Part shown: positions 1 through 6,886 of the stretch, piece by piece | Layout of the letters: the number at the start of each line of letters is the position of its first letter | Numbering within the stretch: the stretch's first letter is position 1 | Assembly: GCA_947373615.1 (NCBI GenBank) | Contig: CANBYN010000026.1 | Location: 1 to 12,495, forward strand | Length of the DNA: 12,495 nt | Direction: 5' to 3' | DNA from: Burkholderiaceae bacterium | GTDB lineage: Bacteria > Pseudomonadota > Gammaproteobacteria > Burkholderiales > Burkholderiaceae | The notes under the pieces: model-generated | The model's database searches: none | What the model saw: only the letters and a program-made list of their open reading frames with translations | Told to the model about the DNA's origin: nothing | Made by a program: the position numbers and the translations under genes

Positions 1-1
1 G

Positions 2-286
2 GGTGAGTCTAACTCTATTGAATTGGAAGCAAAGCACTGGCCGCTATTTTTGGAGTTTTCTCAAACGAACGGCAATAAATCTGAATGGGTGTCTGATGTT
101 TTATTGGTTATTAAGGATGCAGATGGGGTGCAACTACTCTCTCATCAGATAGATGGCCCCTTTATCTTACTTGACCTAAAGCCTGGCAAGTATTCTTCCG
201 AATCTACCTATGGCACTCAAAAATTAATTAGAAATTTCTATGTGGTTAATGGTCAGCATCAAAAAATAAATATCAATTGGAAATGA
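2..286 (+). CDS. Carboxypeptidase-regulatory-like small protein, 3' part only
   Basis: The reading frame is open to the left edge of the window and ends at TGA 284-286, so only the C-terminal ~94 residues are visible. A TTG at 23 could be read as a start, but codons upstream of it remain open and have no stop, so the true start is probably outside the window. The visible part has the pattern of a one-domain beta-sandwich protein common in Burkholderiales: a strand with 'VSDVLLVIKDADG', then 'DGPFILLDLKPGKY' and a final strand ending in 'ININWK'. The PGKY turn followed by a short strand is typical of carboxypeptidase-regulatory-like (transthyretin/CNA-B-type) folds. Related proteins are usually exported, but the N-terminus is not visible here, so localisation cannot be judged. 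Function is unknown. It is on the same strand as katG, 75 bp upstream, with no clear terminator between them. Confidence 0.7.
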   Translation, partial: GESNSIELEAKHWPLFLEFSQTNGNKSEWVSDVLLVIKDADGVQLLSHQIDGPFILLDLKPGKYSSESTYGTQKLIRNFYVVNGQHQKININWK

Positions 287-361
287 CAATCAATTTAAAC
301 AAGTCATTTTATTTTGATGAATCAGTAACACAACATTAGCCGACTCTAAAGGTAAATTAAT

Positions 362-2539
362 ATGGCATCAAAAGACGCTTGTCCCTTCTCGGCTAAGAGC
401 CAGACTAGGGATACCAATTCTGATTGGTGGCCAAATCGCTTGGATTTAAAAATCCTAAATCAAAACCCCCGATCCATCAATCCTATGGATGTGGATTTCA
501 ATTATGCTGCAGAATTTAAGAGTCTTAATCTTGATGATGTGATACAAGATTTAACGGTCTTAATGACGGACTCTCAGGATTGGTGGCCTGCGGACTATGG
601 TCATTACGGACCATTTTTTGTCAGGATGGCATGGCATAGTGCAGGGACGTATCGTATTTCTGATGGCCGTGGCGGAGCAGGCGGTGGGGCGCAACGGTTT
701 GCCCCTCTCAATAGTTGGCCTGATAACGTCAACCTAGATAAGGCTCGCCGTTTACTTTGGCCTATTAAACAAAAATACGGTAAAAAAATATCTTGGGCTG
801 ATTTAATTATTCTAGCTGGCACTATAGCTATGCAATCAATGGGGTTAAAGATTTTTGGATTTGCAGGTGGGCGTGAAGATGTTTGGCAGTCTGAAAATAT
901 CTATTGGGGCCCTGAAGGTAAGTGGTTGGCAGACGAACGCTATAAGGGCGAGCGCGAATTAGAGAAGCCTTTGGCAGCGGTACAGATGGGGCTCATTTAT
1001 GTTAATCCGGAGGGCCCCAATGGAATTCCTGATCCACTGGCTGCCGCTATCGACATACGAGAAACTTTTTTGCGTATGGCAATGAATGATGAAGAAACGG
1101 TAGCGTTAATTGCTGGCGGACATACTTTTGGTAAGACTCATGGCGCTGCAGATCCCACAAAGTATGTTGGTCCAGAGCCTGAAGCTTCTCCAATTGAGCA
1201 GCAAGGTTTTGGTTGGAAAAGTACCTTTGGCACTGGGAATGCGAGTGATACGATTTCAAGCGGATTAGAAGGCGCTTGGTCCAATAATCCAACTAAGTGG
1301 GATAAAAACTATTTTAATAATTTATTTGGATACGAGTGGGAGCTTACCAAGAGTCCTGCAGGTGCACATCAATGGACTCCGAATGATGCGGTTGCACAAG
1401 GAACAGTGCCAGATGCACATGACCCATCCAAAACACATGCGCCAATGATGTTAACAACGGATTTGGCGCTCAAGTTTGATCCTAGCTATGCCTTGATATC
1501 CATGAGATTTCATAAAAATCATGAAGAGCTTACGGATGCTTTTTCTAGGGCATGGTTCAAGCTAACTCATAGAGATATGGGTCCGATCACGCGCTATCTT
1601 GGTCCTCTAGTGCCAAGTGAGCAGTTGATTTGGCAAGATCCAGTTCCCTTCTTAGATCATCCAATAATTGACCAAGTGGATATAGCCACTTTAAAAGCCA
1701 CAATTTTAGCCACCAATCTATCTATCTCTCAGTTAGTAAGAACGGCTTGGGGATCCGCTGTTACTTTTCGCTCTGGAGATAAAAGAGGCGGCGCAAATGG
1801 TGCACGTATTCGGCTTGAACCTCAAAAAGATTGGCTTGTAAATGAACCAGTAGTGTTGGCAATTGCATTGCATTCATTTGAGGAAATTAAACAGAAGTTT
1901 GATAGCTCTCAGACTGATGGAAAGAAAGTATCAATTGCCGACCTAATTGTTTTGGGTGGATGCGTTGCCATTGAAGAATCCATTAAGAGATTGGGGCAGG
2001 CAGTAAATGTCCCTTTTTCTCCTGGGCGTACTGATGCCTTGCAGGATCAGACTGACGTATCCTCTTTTGCAGTATTAGAGCCAATCACCGATGGATTTAG
2101 AAATTACTTTGGCAAAGGTAGTCAAAGCTCTGCCGCAGAGCACTTGGTTGATCGTGCCAATCAATTAACCCTGTCATCCCCAGAGATGACGGTGTTAATT
2201 GGGGGTATGCGCGCCTTAAATGCAAATTATGAACATTCATTGTTGGGCGTATTAACCAATAGACCTGAAACATTGAGCAATGATTTCTTTATCAATCTCT
2301 TGGATATGAATACTGTCTGGAAAGAAACAAAACAAGAGGGAATTTATGAGGGTTGTGATCGAAAATCTGGCGAGAAGAAGTGGGTCGGATCAGCGGTAGA
2401 TTTAATCTTTGGTTCTCATGCTGAGCTTCGTGCTATTGCGGAGGTCTACGCATCTAGGGATTCGGAGCAAAAATTTATTCATGACTTTATTAGAGCATGG
2501 ACGAAAGTGATGAATTTAGATCGTTTTGATATGAACTAA
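362..2539 (+). CDS. katG: Catalase-peroxidase KatG
   Basis: Bifunctional haem enzyme of 725 residues that breaks down hydrogen peroxide by catalase and peroxidase reactions, normally in the cytoplasm; no signal peptide is visible. All key residues are present. The distal site is R88, W91 and H92 in 'VRMAWHSAGTYR'. Tyr213 ('LIYVNPEGPNG') and Met239 ('RMAMNDEE') would complete the Trp-Tyr-Met covalent adduct needed for catalase activity. The proximal His is H254 in 'GGHTFGKTHG', with partners W306 and D367. R404 in 'HRDMGP' matches the mobile Arg. Ser300 corresponds to the Mycobacterium tuberculosis position 315 linked to isoniazid resistance. Residues from about 430 form the second, haem-free peroxidase-like half, ending in 'VMNLDRFDMN'. 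Length matches the bacterial family. The ATG start is preceded by AAAGG at 348-352 and an in-frame TAA at 353-355. No convincing sigma70 or OxyR site was recognised in the 75-bp upstream gap. Confidence 0.97.
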   Translation: MASKDACPFSAKSQTRDTNSDWWPNRLDLKILNQNPRSINPMDVDFNYAAEFKSLNLDDVIQDLTVLMTDSQDWWPADYGHYGPFFVRMAWHSAGTYRISDGRGGAGGGAQRFAPLNSWPDNVNLDKARRLLWPIKQKYGKKISWADLIILAGTIAMQSMGLKIFGFAGGREDVWQSENIYWGPEGKWLADERYKGERELEKPLAAVQMGLIYVNPEGPNGIPDPLAAAIDIRETFLRMAMNDEETVALIAGGHTFGKTHGAADPTKYVGPEPEASPIEQQGFGWKSTFGTGNASDTISSGLEGAWSNNPTKWDKNYFNNLFGYEWELTKSPAGAHQWTPNDAVAQGTVPDAHDPSKTHAPMMLTTDLALKFDPSYALISMRFHKNHEELTDAFSRAWFKLTHRDMGPITRYLGPLVPSEQLIWQDPVPFLDHPIIDQVDIATLKATILATNLSISQLVRTAWGSAVTFRSGDKRGGANGARIRLEPQKDWLVNEPVVLAIALHSFEEIKQKFDSSQTDGKKVSIADLIVLGGCVAIEESIKRLGQAVNVPFSPGRTDALQDQTDVSSFAVLEPITDGFRNYFGKGSQSSAAEHLVDRANQLTLSSPEMTVLIGGMRALNANYEHSLLGVLTNRPETLSNDFFINLLDMNTVWKETKQEGIYEGCDRKSGEKKWVGSAVDLIFGSHAELRAIAEVYASRDSEQKFIHDFIRAWTKVMNLDRFDMN

Positions 2540-2549
2540 ATTTAGTTCA
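2532..2549. repeat. Perfect 18-bp palindrome over the katG stop codon
   Basis: TGAACTAAATTTAGTTCA is fully self-complementary across 18 bp, and the katG stop TAA (2537-2539) lies inside it. It ends 66 bp before the start of the next gene. As RNA it could form a 7-bp stem with an AATT loop, but no U-run follows, so it is not a classical terminator. It may be a binding site for a dimeric regulator of the downstream stress gene, or a chance palindrome. Confidence 0.5.
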
Positions 2550-2615
2550 GGTGAGTCTTTAGGGTGGTAGAAGAGTTCACTTTTGTAATTTTTAAATACT
2601 AAGGAGTCAACATCA

Positions 2616-3101
2616 ATGGATAAGGCCAAAGAAAATAATTTATATGATGTAGTCAAGGATTTTGATGAGGCCATGCTAGTGACCTATAGTACACGTGGAA
2701 TTCATGCGCGGCCTATGGCTATCGCGCGTCTGAATGAAGGAATGGGTGCGTACCTTTTAACTGATCTCAACTCAGTTAAGGTTGAAGAGATCAACGTCAA
2801 TCCCCATGCTTTGCTCACTTTTCAAAGTGCCAGAAAATTTGCTACCGTGAGCGGTGAGCTGACTATAGTGAGTGACCGCGCATTAATCGAAACGCTGTGG
2901 AAAGATATCTGGAAGATATGGTTTCCACTCGGAAAGTCTGATCCTAATATCGCCTTGCTGAAATTTACTGCAAATGAAGGAGAGTTTTGGGACAATGCAG
3001 GCATTCAAGGAATTAAATACGTTTATTCTGCCGCCAAGGCTTATGTAGCTGGAGAAAGACCAAAGTCAGATGCCCAGCAGCACTCCAAAGTAAATCTATA
3101 A
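2616..3101 (+). CDS. Pyridoxamine 5'-phosphate oxidase-like general stress protein
   Basis: Small 161-residue protein of the FMN-binding split-barrel superfamily, most like the bacterial 'general stress protein' subgroup (Pyrid_ox_like) rather than true PdxH. Visible hallmarks are an N-terminal helix and strand ('FDEAMLVTYS'), 'HARPMAIARL' at 30-40, a strand with 'AYLLTDLNSVKVEEINVNPHALLTF' spread over 45-69, 'ATVSGEL' at 76-82, and a C-terminal 'WFPLGKSDPNIALLKF' at 102-117 followed by 'GEFWD'. Family members bind FMN or FAD and are induced by stress; the natural substrate is generally unknown. The start ATG has a strong Shine-Dalgarno AAGGAG at 2601-2606 with 9-nt spacing. It lies 76 bp after katG on the same strand, which suggests a shared role in oxidative stress and possible co-transcription (inference). 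No signal peptide or membrane segment is seen. Confidence 0.9.
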   Translation: MDKAKENNLYDVVKDFDEAMLVTYSTRGIHARPMAIARLNEGMGAYLLTDLNSVKVEEINVNPHALLTFQSARKFATVSGELTIVSDRALIETLWKDIWKIWFPLGKSDPNIALLKFTANEGEFWDNAGIQGIKYVYSAAKAYVAGERPKSDAQQHSKVNL

Positions 3102-3134
3102 GCTCTTGATAGCGTGCAAAAATAAAAAGTGATA

Positions 3135-3169
3135 GTGGTTTATCTTAATTCCCTTTTAAGATAAACCAC
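3135..3169 (-). terminator. Hairpin at the 3' end of prlC, likely terminator
   Basis: Arms at 3135-3148 and 3156-3169 are perfectly complementary over 14 bp with a 7-nt loop. On the minus strand the first arm contains the codons for the last residues of prlC (GLS) and its TAA stop at 3156-3158, so the coding sequence runs into the stem. The transcript then continues into a U-rich stretch (complement of 3118-3129), starting about 5-6 nt after the stem, which is a little far for an ideal intrinsic terminator. On the plus strand no U-run follows, so any stop of the convergent stress gene here would be weak. Confidence 0.65.
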
Positions 3170-5282
3170 CGTGTCTTAGTAGTGCATCAATACTGGGCTC
3201 ACGCCCCCTGAAGGCCTTAAAAGATTCTGCAGCGGGGCGACTTCCACCAACCTCTAGAATTTCTAATCTATAGCGAGCACCAGTTTTTGGATCTAAGACA
3301 CTCCCAGTCAGCTTGGCAGCTTCCTCAAAAGCAGCGTACGCATCAGCGGATAATACTTCAGCCCATTTGTAGCTGTAATAACCAGCGGCATATCCACCAG
3401 CAAAGATGTGGCTAAAGGTATTAATCCAGCGAGAGATTTCTGGTTGTGGAATAACATTAAATTGCGAGGCAATTTTTCTAGACAGGTCTAATACTGTTTG
3501 CCCTTTTGAATTTTCTGCATCAAATTTGGAGTGTAGGCGCCAATCCGTTAAGGACATGACGATTTGACGCAAAGTCATTAAGCCATTTTGAAAGTTCTTC
3601 GCAGAAAGCATTTTGTCAAAGAGATCACGAGGTAAGGGTTTGCCAGTTTCAGCATGTGCTGTCATATTCTCAAGCACTTCCCATTCCCAGCAGAAGTTTT
3701 CCATGAATTGACTTGGCAACTCAACAGCATCCCATTCCACTCCGTTAATTCCAGAGACTCCTAAGGCGCCTACTTGCGTCAAGAGATGATGCAATCCATG
3801 ACCGCTTTCATGAAAGAGGGTGATGACATCATCATGATTGATCGTCGGCTGACGCAATACGCCATCCACCTTAATTGGTGGAGCAAAGTTGCAGACTAAG
3901 TAGGCTACAGGCACTTGAATCTCGCCGTTTGCTAACTCTCGTCGTCCACGGGCATCGTCCATCCAAGCACCACCACGTTTACCTGGGCGAGCATACGGGT
4001 CTAAATAAAAGTAGGCCTGTATTTCTCCTGCAAGGTCTTTAACGCAGAATGACTGAACATCTTCGTGCCAAGTGGGTAGTTCGGTGGTTTCAATCTTGAC
4101 TCCAAAGAGAGTCTGTATAACCTTAAATAATCCATCCAATACTTTTGGTAATGGAAAGTATTGTTTGAGTTCATTTTCAGAAAATGAATAACGCGCTTGC
4201 TTTAAACGTTCTGCGGAAAAAGCTGCGTCCCAGGGTTGAAGTCCATCCGTAAGACCAAGTTCAGTTTTGGCAAATTCACACAATTCTTGCCAATCTCTTT
4301 GAGCAAATGGTTTTGACTTATTCGCAAAATTAGTTAAGAAAAGATCAACTTCATCAACGCTATTGGCCATTTTGGGGGTGATGCTTAGGGCTGCATAGTT
4401 TGCTAGCCCTAACATGCGTGCTTCTTCATCACGTAAGCGTAATTGATCCAACATATTTTGGGTATTATCCCATTCCAATTTTCCTCTGGCAAATTCTGGA
4501 CCCAGCTCTGATGCGCGTGTCACATAGGCTTCGTACATCAAGCGACGTAATCCGCGATTTTCTGAATACTGCATTACCGGATAGTAGGAAGGGAAATGTA
4601 GGGTAAAGGCCCAACCTTGTAGATTCTTCTGCTGAGCTGTATCAGCCGCTGCTGCGATCACATCTTCTGGAAGTCCAATGAGTTCAGCTTTATTGCTTAT
4701 AAGATGCATAAAACTATCGGTTGCATCTAGGACATGATCGGAAAATGCTTTACCTAACACTGCTTGCTCATCCTGAATTTGTGCAAAGCGCGGTTTATCA
4801 GCGTCGCTTAATTCAGCGCCACCCAGGCGAAAATCTCGTAAAGAGTTTTCAATAACTTTTTTCTGGGCTGAGCTTAATTTCGCAAACGAAGCATCGATCC
4901 TTAATTCTTTAAATTTTTTATAGAGCGCAAGGTTTTGTCCAAGGCTTGAAAAGAATGCCGTGACCTTAGGGAGCATGGCTCCATAGGCGGCACGAAGCTC
5001 TGGTGTGTCAGCAACGCTATTGAGATGCGAGATAACACTCCAAGATCTCCCTAAGGATTCAGTTGCATCTTCTAAGGGTTCAGCGAGGTTTTCCCAGTTC
5101 GATGGAGTATCGGGGTTGGTAGCAAAATTTATGGCTTCTTGAGCCTGCTCAAGTAAAAACTCAATCGAAGGTGCGATATGTTCTGGTTTCACTTCTGAGT
5201 AGTTGGCTATACCGCGACCAAAAGTCAGAAGGGGGTTGTTTTGTAAAACTTTAGGAAGAGTGCTTGAATGAGATTTAGTCAT
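3156..5282 (-). CDS. prlC: Oligopeptidase A, M3 family zinc metallopeptidase
   Basis: Cytoplasmic zinc endopeptidase of 708 residues that degrades short peptides, including signal-peptide fragments released by secretion. E. coli OpdA/PrlC is about 680 residues, so the length fits. The zinc site is HESGH at 491-495 within 'LFHESGHGLHHLLTQ', with the third ligand most likely Glu521 in 'DAVELPSQFMENF'. The catalytic loop 'HIFAGGYAAGYYSYKW' carries H625, Y631, Y635 and Y638, matching the substrate-binding tyrosines of thimet oligopeptidase. The N-terminal helical region starts with 'NPLLTFGRG', as is usual for this family. It is the last gene of the minus-strand unit, 53 bp after folD. An in-frame TAA at 5292-5294 excludes an upstream start, and no other good start lies within the next ~20 codons, so ATG 5282 is used even though its ribosome-binding site is unusually close. 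Confidence 0.95.
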   Translation of the reverse strand: MTKSHSSTLPKVLQNNPLLTFGRGIANYSEVKPEHIAPSIEFLLEQAQEAINFATNPDTPSNWENLAEPLEDATESLGRSWSVISHLNSVADTPELRAAYGAMLPKVTAFFSSLGQNLALYKKFKELRIDASFAKLSSAQKKVIENSLRDFRLGGAELSDADKPRFAQIQDEQAVLGKAFSDHVLDATDSFMHLISNKAELIGLPEDVIAAAADTAQQKNLQGWAFTLHFPSYYPVMQYSENRGLRRLMYEAYVTRASELGPEFARGKLEWDNTQNMLDQLRLRDEEARMLGLANYAALSITPKMANSVDEVDLFLTNFANKSKPFAQRDWQELCEFAKTELGLTDGLQPWDAAFSAERLKQARYSFSENELKQYFPLPKVLDGLFKVIQTLFGVKIETTELPTWHEDVQSFCVKDLAGEIQAYFYLDPYARPGKRGGAWMDDARGRRELANGEIQVPVAYLVCNFAPPIKVDGVLRQPTINHDDVITLFHESGHGLHHLLTQVGALGVSGINGVEWDAVELPSQFMENFCWEWEVLENMTAHAETGKPLPRDLFDKMLSAKNFQNGLMTLRQIVMSLTDWRLHSKFDAENSKGQTVLDLSRKIASQFNVIPQPEISRWINTFSHIFAGGYAAGYYSYKWAEVLSADAYAAFEEAAKLTGSVLDPKTGARYRLEILEVGGSRPAAESFKAFRGREPSIDALLRHGGLS

Positions 5283-5288
5283 CCCTCT
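5283..5288 (-). promoter_or_regulatory. Purine-rich ribosome-binding-like site abutting the prlC start
   Basis: On the minus strand AGAGGG lies directly against the prlC ATG, leaving essentially no spacer where about 5-9 nt is normal. No other Shine-Dalgarno-like sequence is evident in the rest of the 53-bp gap. Initiation may be weak, or may depend on ribosomes arriving from folD (inference). Confidence 0.35.
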
Positions 5289-5335
5289 AGCTTAATGGAC
5301 TGAGAGTGTTTTTGCCAAATGCCCCAGTAATTTCC

Positions 5336-6190
5336 CTAAGGTTTGGCGGCTTTTTCCGCTGCTTCCAGGGTATTCATGAGAAGCATGGTGATGGTCATCG
5401 GACCTACACCTCCAGGGACAGGGGTAATCCAACCAGCAACATATTTTGCAGTATCAAAATCAACGTCGCCACAAAGTTTGCCATCAGGAAGGCGGTTAAT
5501 ACCTACATCAATCACGACTGCACCGTTTTTTACCATATCGCCCAAAATCATTCTTGGCTTACCTGTGGCAACTACCAGAATGTCAGCATCTTTAGTGTGG
5601 TGCGCTAAGTCACGCGTTTTGCTATTACAAATCGTTACTGTTGCACCCGCTTGGAGCAAAAGCATTCCCATTGGCTTGCCAACAATATTAGAAGCGCCAA
5701 CAATCACTGCTCGTGCGCCACGAATAGGATATTCAATACTCTCCAAGATCTTCATACAGCCATAAGGAGTACATGGTTTGAACTCAGGTTGTCCGACCAT
5801 CAGTGCGCCAGCGTTAGCAACATGGAAGCCGTCTACATCCTTCTCGGGTGAAATCGCCTCTAAAACCCGTTCAGAAGCAATGTGTTCTGGCAACGGCAGT
5901 TGCACTAAGATGCCATGAATGGATGGATCAGCATTTAAAGTCGCAATGCGTGCTAGCAATTCTTCCTCGCCTAATTCTGCAGAATAGCGATCTAATACAG
6001 AATGAAAGCCAACATCTTCACAAGCTTTAACTTTATTGCGCACATAAACTTGGCTGGCGGGATTATCACCAACTACTATTACAGCTAGGCCGGGTCTAAC
6101 ACCCTTGGCAGTAACAATGGCGCCACGCGTAGCGATTTCTGCACGTAGTTTTTTAGAAAGGACATTTCCGTCTAATAATTGAGCTGGCAT
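5336..6190 (-). CDS. folD: Bifunctional methylenetetrahydrofolate dehydrogenase / cyclohydrolase FolD
   Basis: Cytoplasmic enzyme of 284 residues that interconverts 5,10-methylene-THF, 5,10-methenyl-THF and 10-formyl-THF with NADP, supplying one-carbon units for purine and formyl-Met-tRNA synthesis. Key residues are Tyr49 and Lys53 ('YVRNK'), Gln97 in 'GILVQLPLP', Asp120 in 'KDVDGFH' and 'PCTPYG' at 139-144. The Rossmann dinucleotide-binding segment is 'GASNIVGKPM' at 165-174, and the family signature 'PGGVGPMT' is at 259-266. Length matches E. coli FolD (288). The ATG start is only 14 bp after the stop of the response regulator, with just a weak AAG as possible ribosome-binding site, so translation may be coupled to the upstream gene. 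It stops at TAG 5336-5338. The link to the kinase/regulator pair appears to be positional rather than functional. Confidence 0.97.
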   Translation of the reverse strand: MPAQLLDGNVLSKKLRAEIATRGAIVTAKGVRPGLAVIVVGDNPASQVYVRNKVKACEDVGFHSVLDRYSAELGEEELLARIATLNADPSIHGILVQLPLPEHIASERVLEAISPEKDVDGFHVANAGALMVGQPEFKPCTPYGCMKILESIEYPIRGARAVIVGASNIVGKPMGMLLLQAGATVTICNSKTRDLAHHTKDADILVVATGKPRMILGDMVKNGAVVIDVGINRLPDGKLCGDVDFDTAKYVAGWITPVPGGVGPMTITMLLMNTLEAAEKAAKP

Positions 6191-6204
6191 CAGGAACTTG
6201 CAAA

Positions 6205-6852
6205 TTAATTAGAGGGTGAGTCAGAGAGGGCTAAGCGTAGCAGATCAGCAACGGTATTAACGTTGAGCTTCTCCATGATATTGGCGCGATGCGCTTCAAC
6301 TGTCTTAATGGAGATGCCAAGATCATCGGCAATTTGTTTATTTAGGCGACCAGCAACAATACGCTCAAGTACTTGACGTTCGCGACCCGTTAATTTGCTT
6401 AATAAACTTTGGGTAATTTTGCGTTGGCTTGCTTGAGAGTAATCAATGCGTGCTTTAGCAAGCATACGATCTACTAAACCACAAAGCTCATTTTCTTTAA
6501 ATGGCTTTTCAATGAAATCTACTGCACCACGCTTCATGGTGGATACAGCCATGGAAACATCACCATGCCCAGTAATAAAGGCAACCGGCATTGGTAATTT
6601 ATCACTTGTTAAGCGCTCTTGAAGTTCTAGGCCAGACATGCCTGGCATGCGGACATCCAAAATAGCGCAAGAGATTGTTGATTTATCAGTGCTTTGTAAA
6701 GATTGCAAGAAGCGTTCGGCGTTAGCATGACAGCGCACAACATAACCATTGCTTTCAAGCAACCAAGTGAGCGAGTCACGAACCGCTTCATCATCATCAA
6801 CTACATAAACAACTTCGGTTTGGGTCGTTTTTGTTGTGGCGTTTAAGTTCAT
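6205..6852 (-). CDS. FixJ-type response regulator, receiver plus LuxR-type HTH
   Basis: DNA-binding response regulator of 215 residues. The receiver domain (about 13-130) has the acidic pair D20/D21 in 'VVDDDEAVRDS', the phospho-acceptor D66 in 'AILDVRMPGMSG', the switch Thr94 in 'FITGHGD' and Lys116 in 'IEKPF'. A short linker leads to a C-terminal LuxR/GerE-type helix-turn-helix (about 150-212) with 'LTGRERQVLERIVAGRLNK' followed by 'SIKTVEAHRANIMEKL'. This domain order is the FixJ/TtrR/DctR class. The gene starts 34 bp after the sensor kinase stop and is its obvious cognate partner. Upstream of the ATG a modest GAGAA provides the ribosome-binding site. Targets are unknown. The divergent aceE promoter and its own operon are the closest candidates (inference). 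Confidence 0.95.
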   Translation of the reverse strand: MNLNATTKTTQTEVVYVVDDDEAVRDSLTWLLESNGYVVRCHANAERFLQSLQSTDKSTISCAILDVRMPGMSGLELQERLTSDKLPMPVAFITGHGDVSMAVSTMKRGAVDFIEKPFKENELCGLVDRMLAKARIDYSQASQRKITQSLLSKLTGRERQVLERIVAGRLNKQIADDLGISIKTVEAHRANIMEKLNVNTVADLLRLALSDSPSN

Positions 6853-6886
6853 ATCAGTTCTCGCGAGATAAATCTAAAATTCGATG

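Noticed and set aside
23..286. A complete 87-residue gene starting at TTG 23
   Set aside because: The frame stays open upstream to the window edge and the visible part looks like the C-terminal end of a longer family protein, so it is treated as 5'-truncated.
287..361. Possible promoter or OxyR site upstream of katG
   Set aside because: TTGATG at 314-319 has no acceptable -10 at proper spacing and no OxyR-like spaced repeat could be recognised.
1047..1292. 81-codon open frame on the - strand inside katG
   Set aside because: It is a shadow of the conserved katG coding sequence and contains no motif.
5343..5765. 140-codon open frame on the + strand
   Set aside because: It lies entirely antisense to folD, whose motifs are all intact, and its translation shows no recognisable domain.
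6859..6868. TCTCGCGAGA palindrome between the kinase and regulator genes
   Set aside because: It is only 10 bp, within a 34-bp intra-operon gap just upstream of the regulator's ribosome-binding site; a chance origin is likely.
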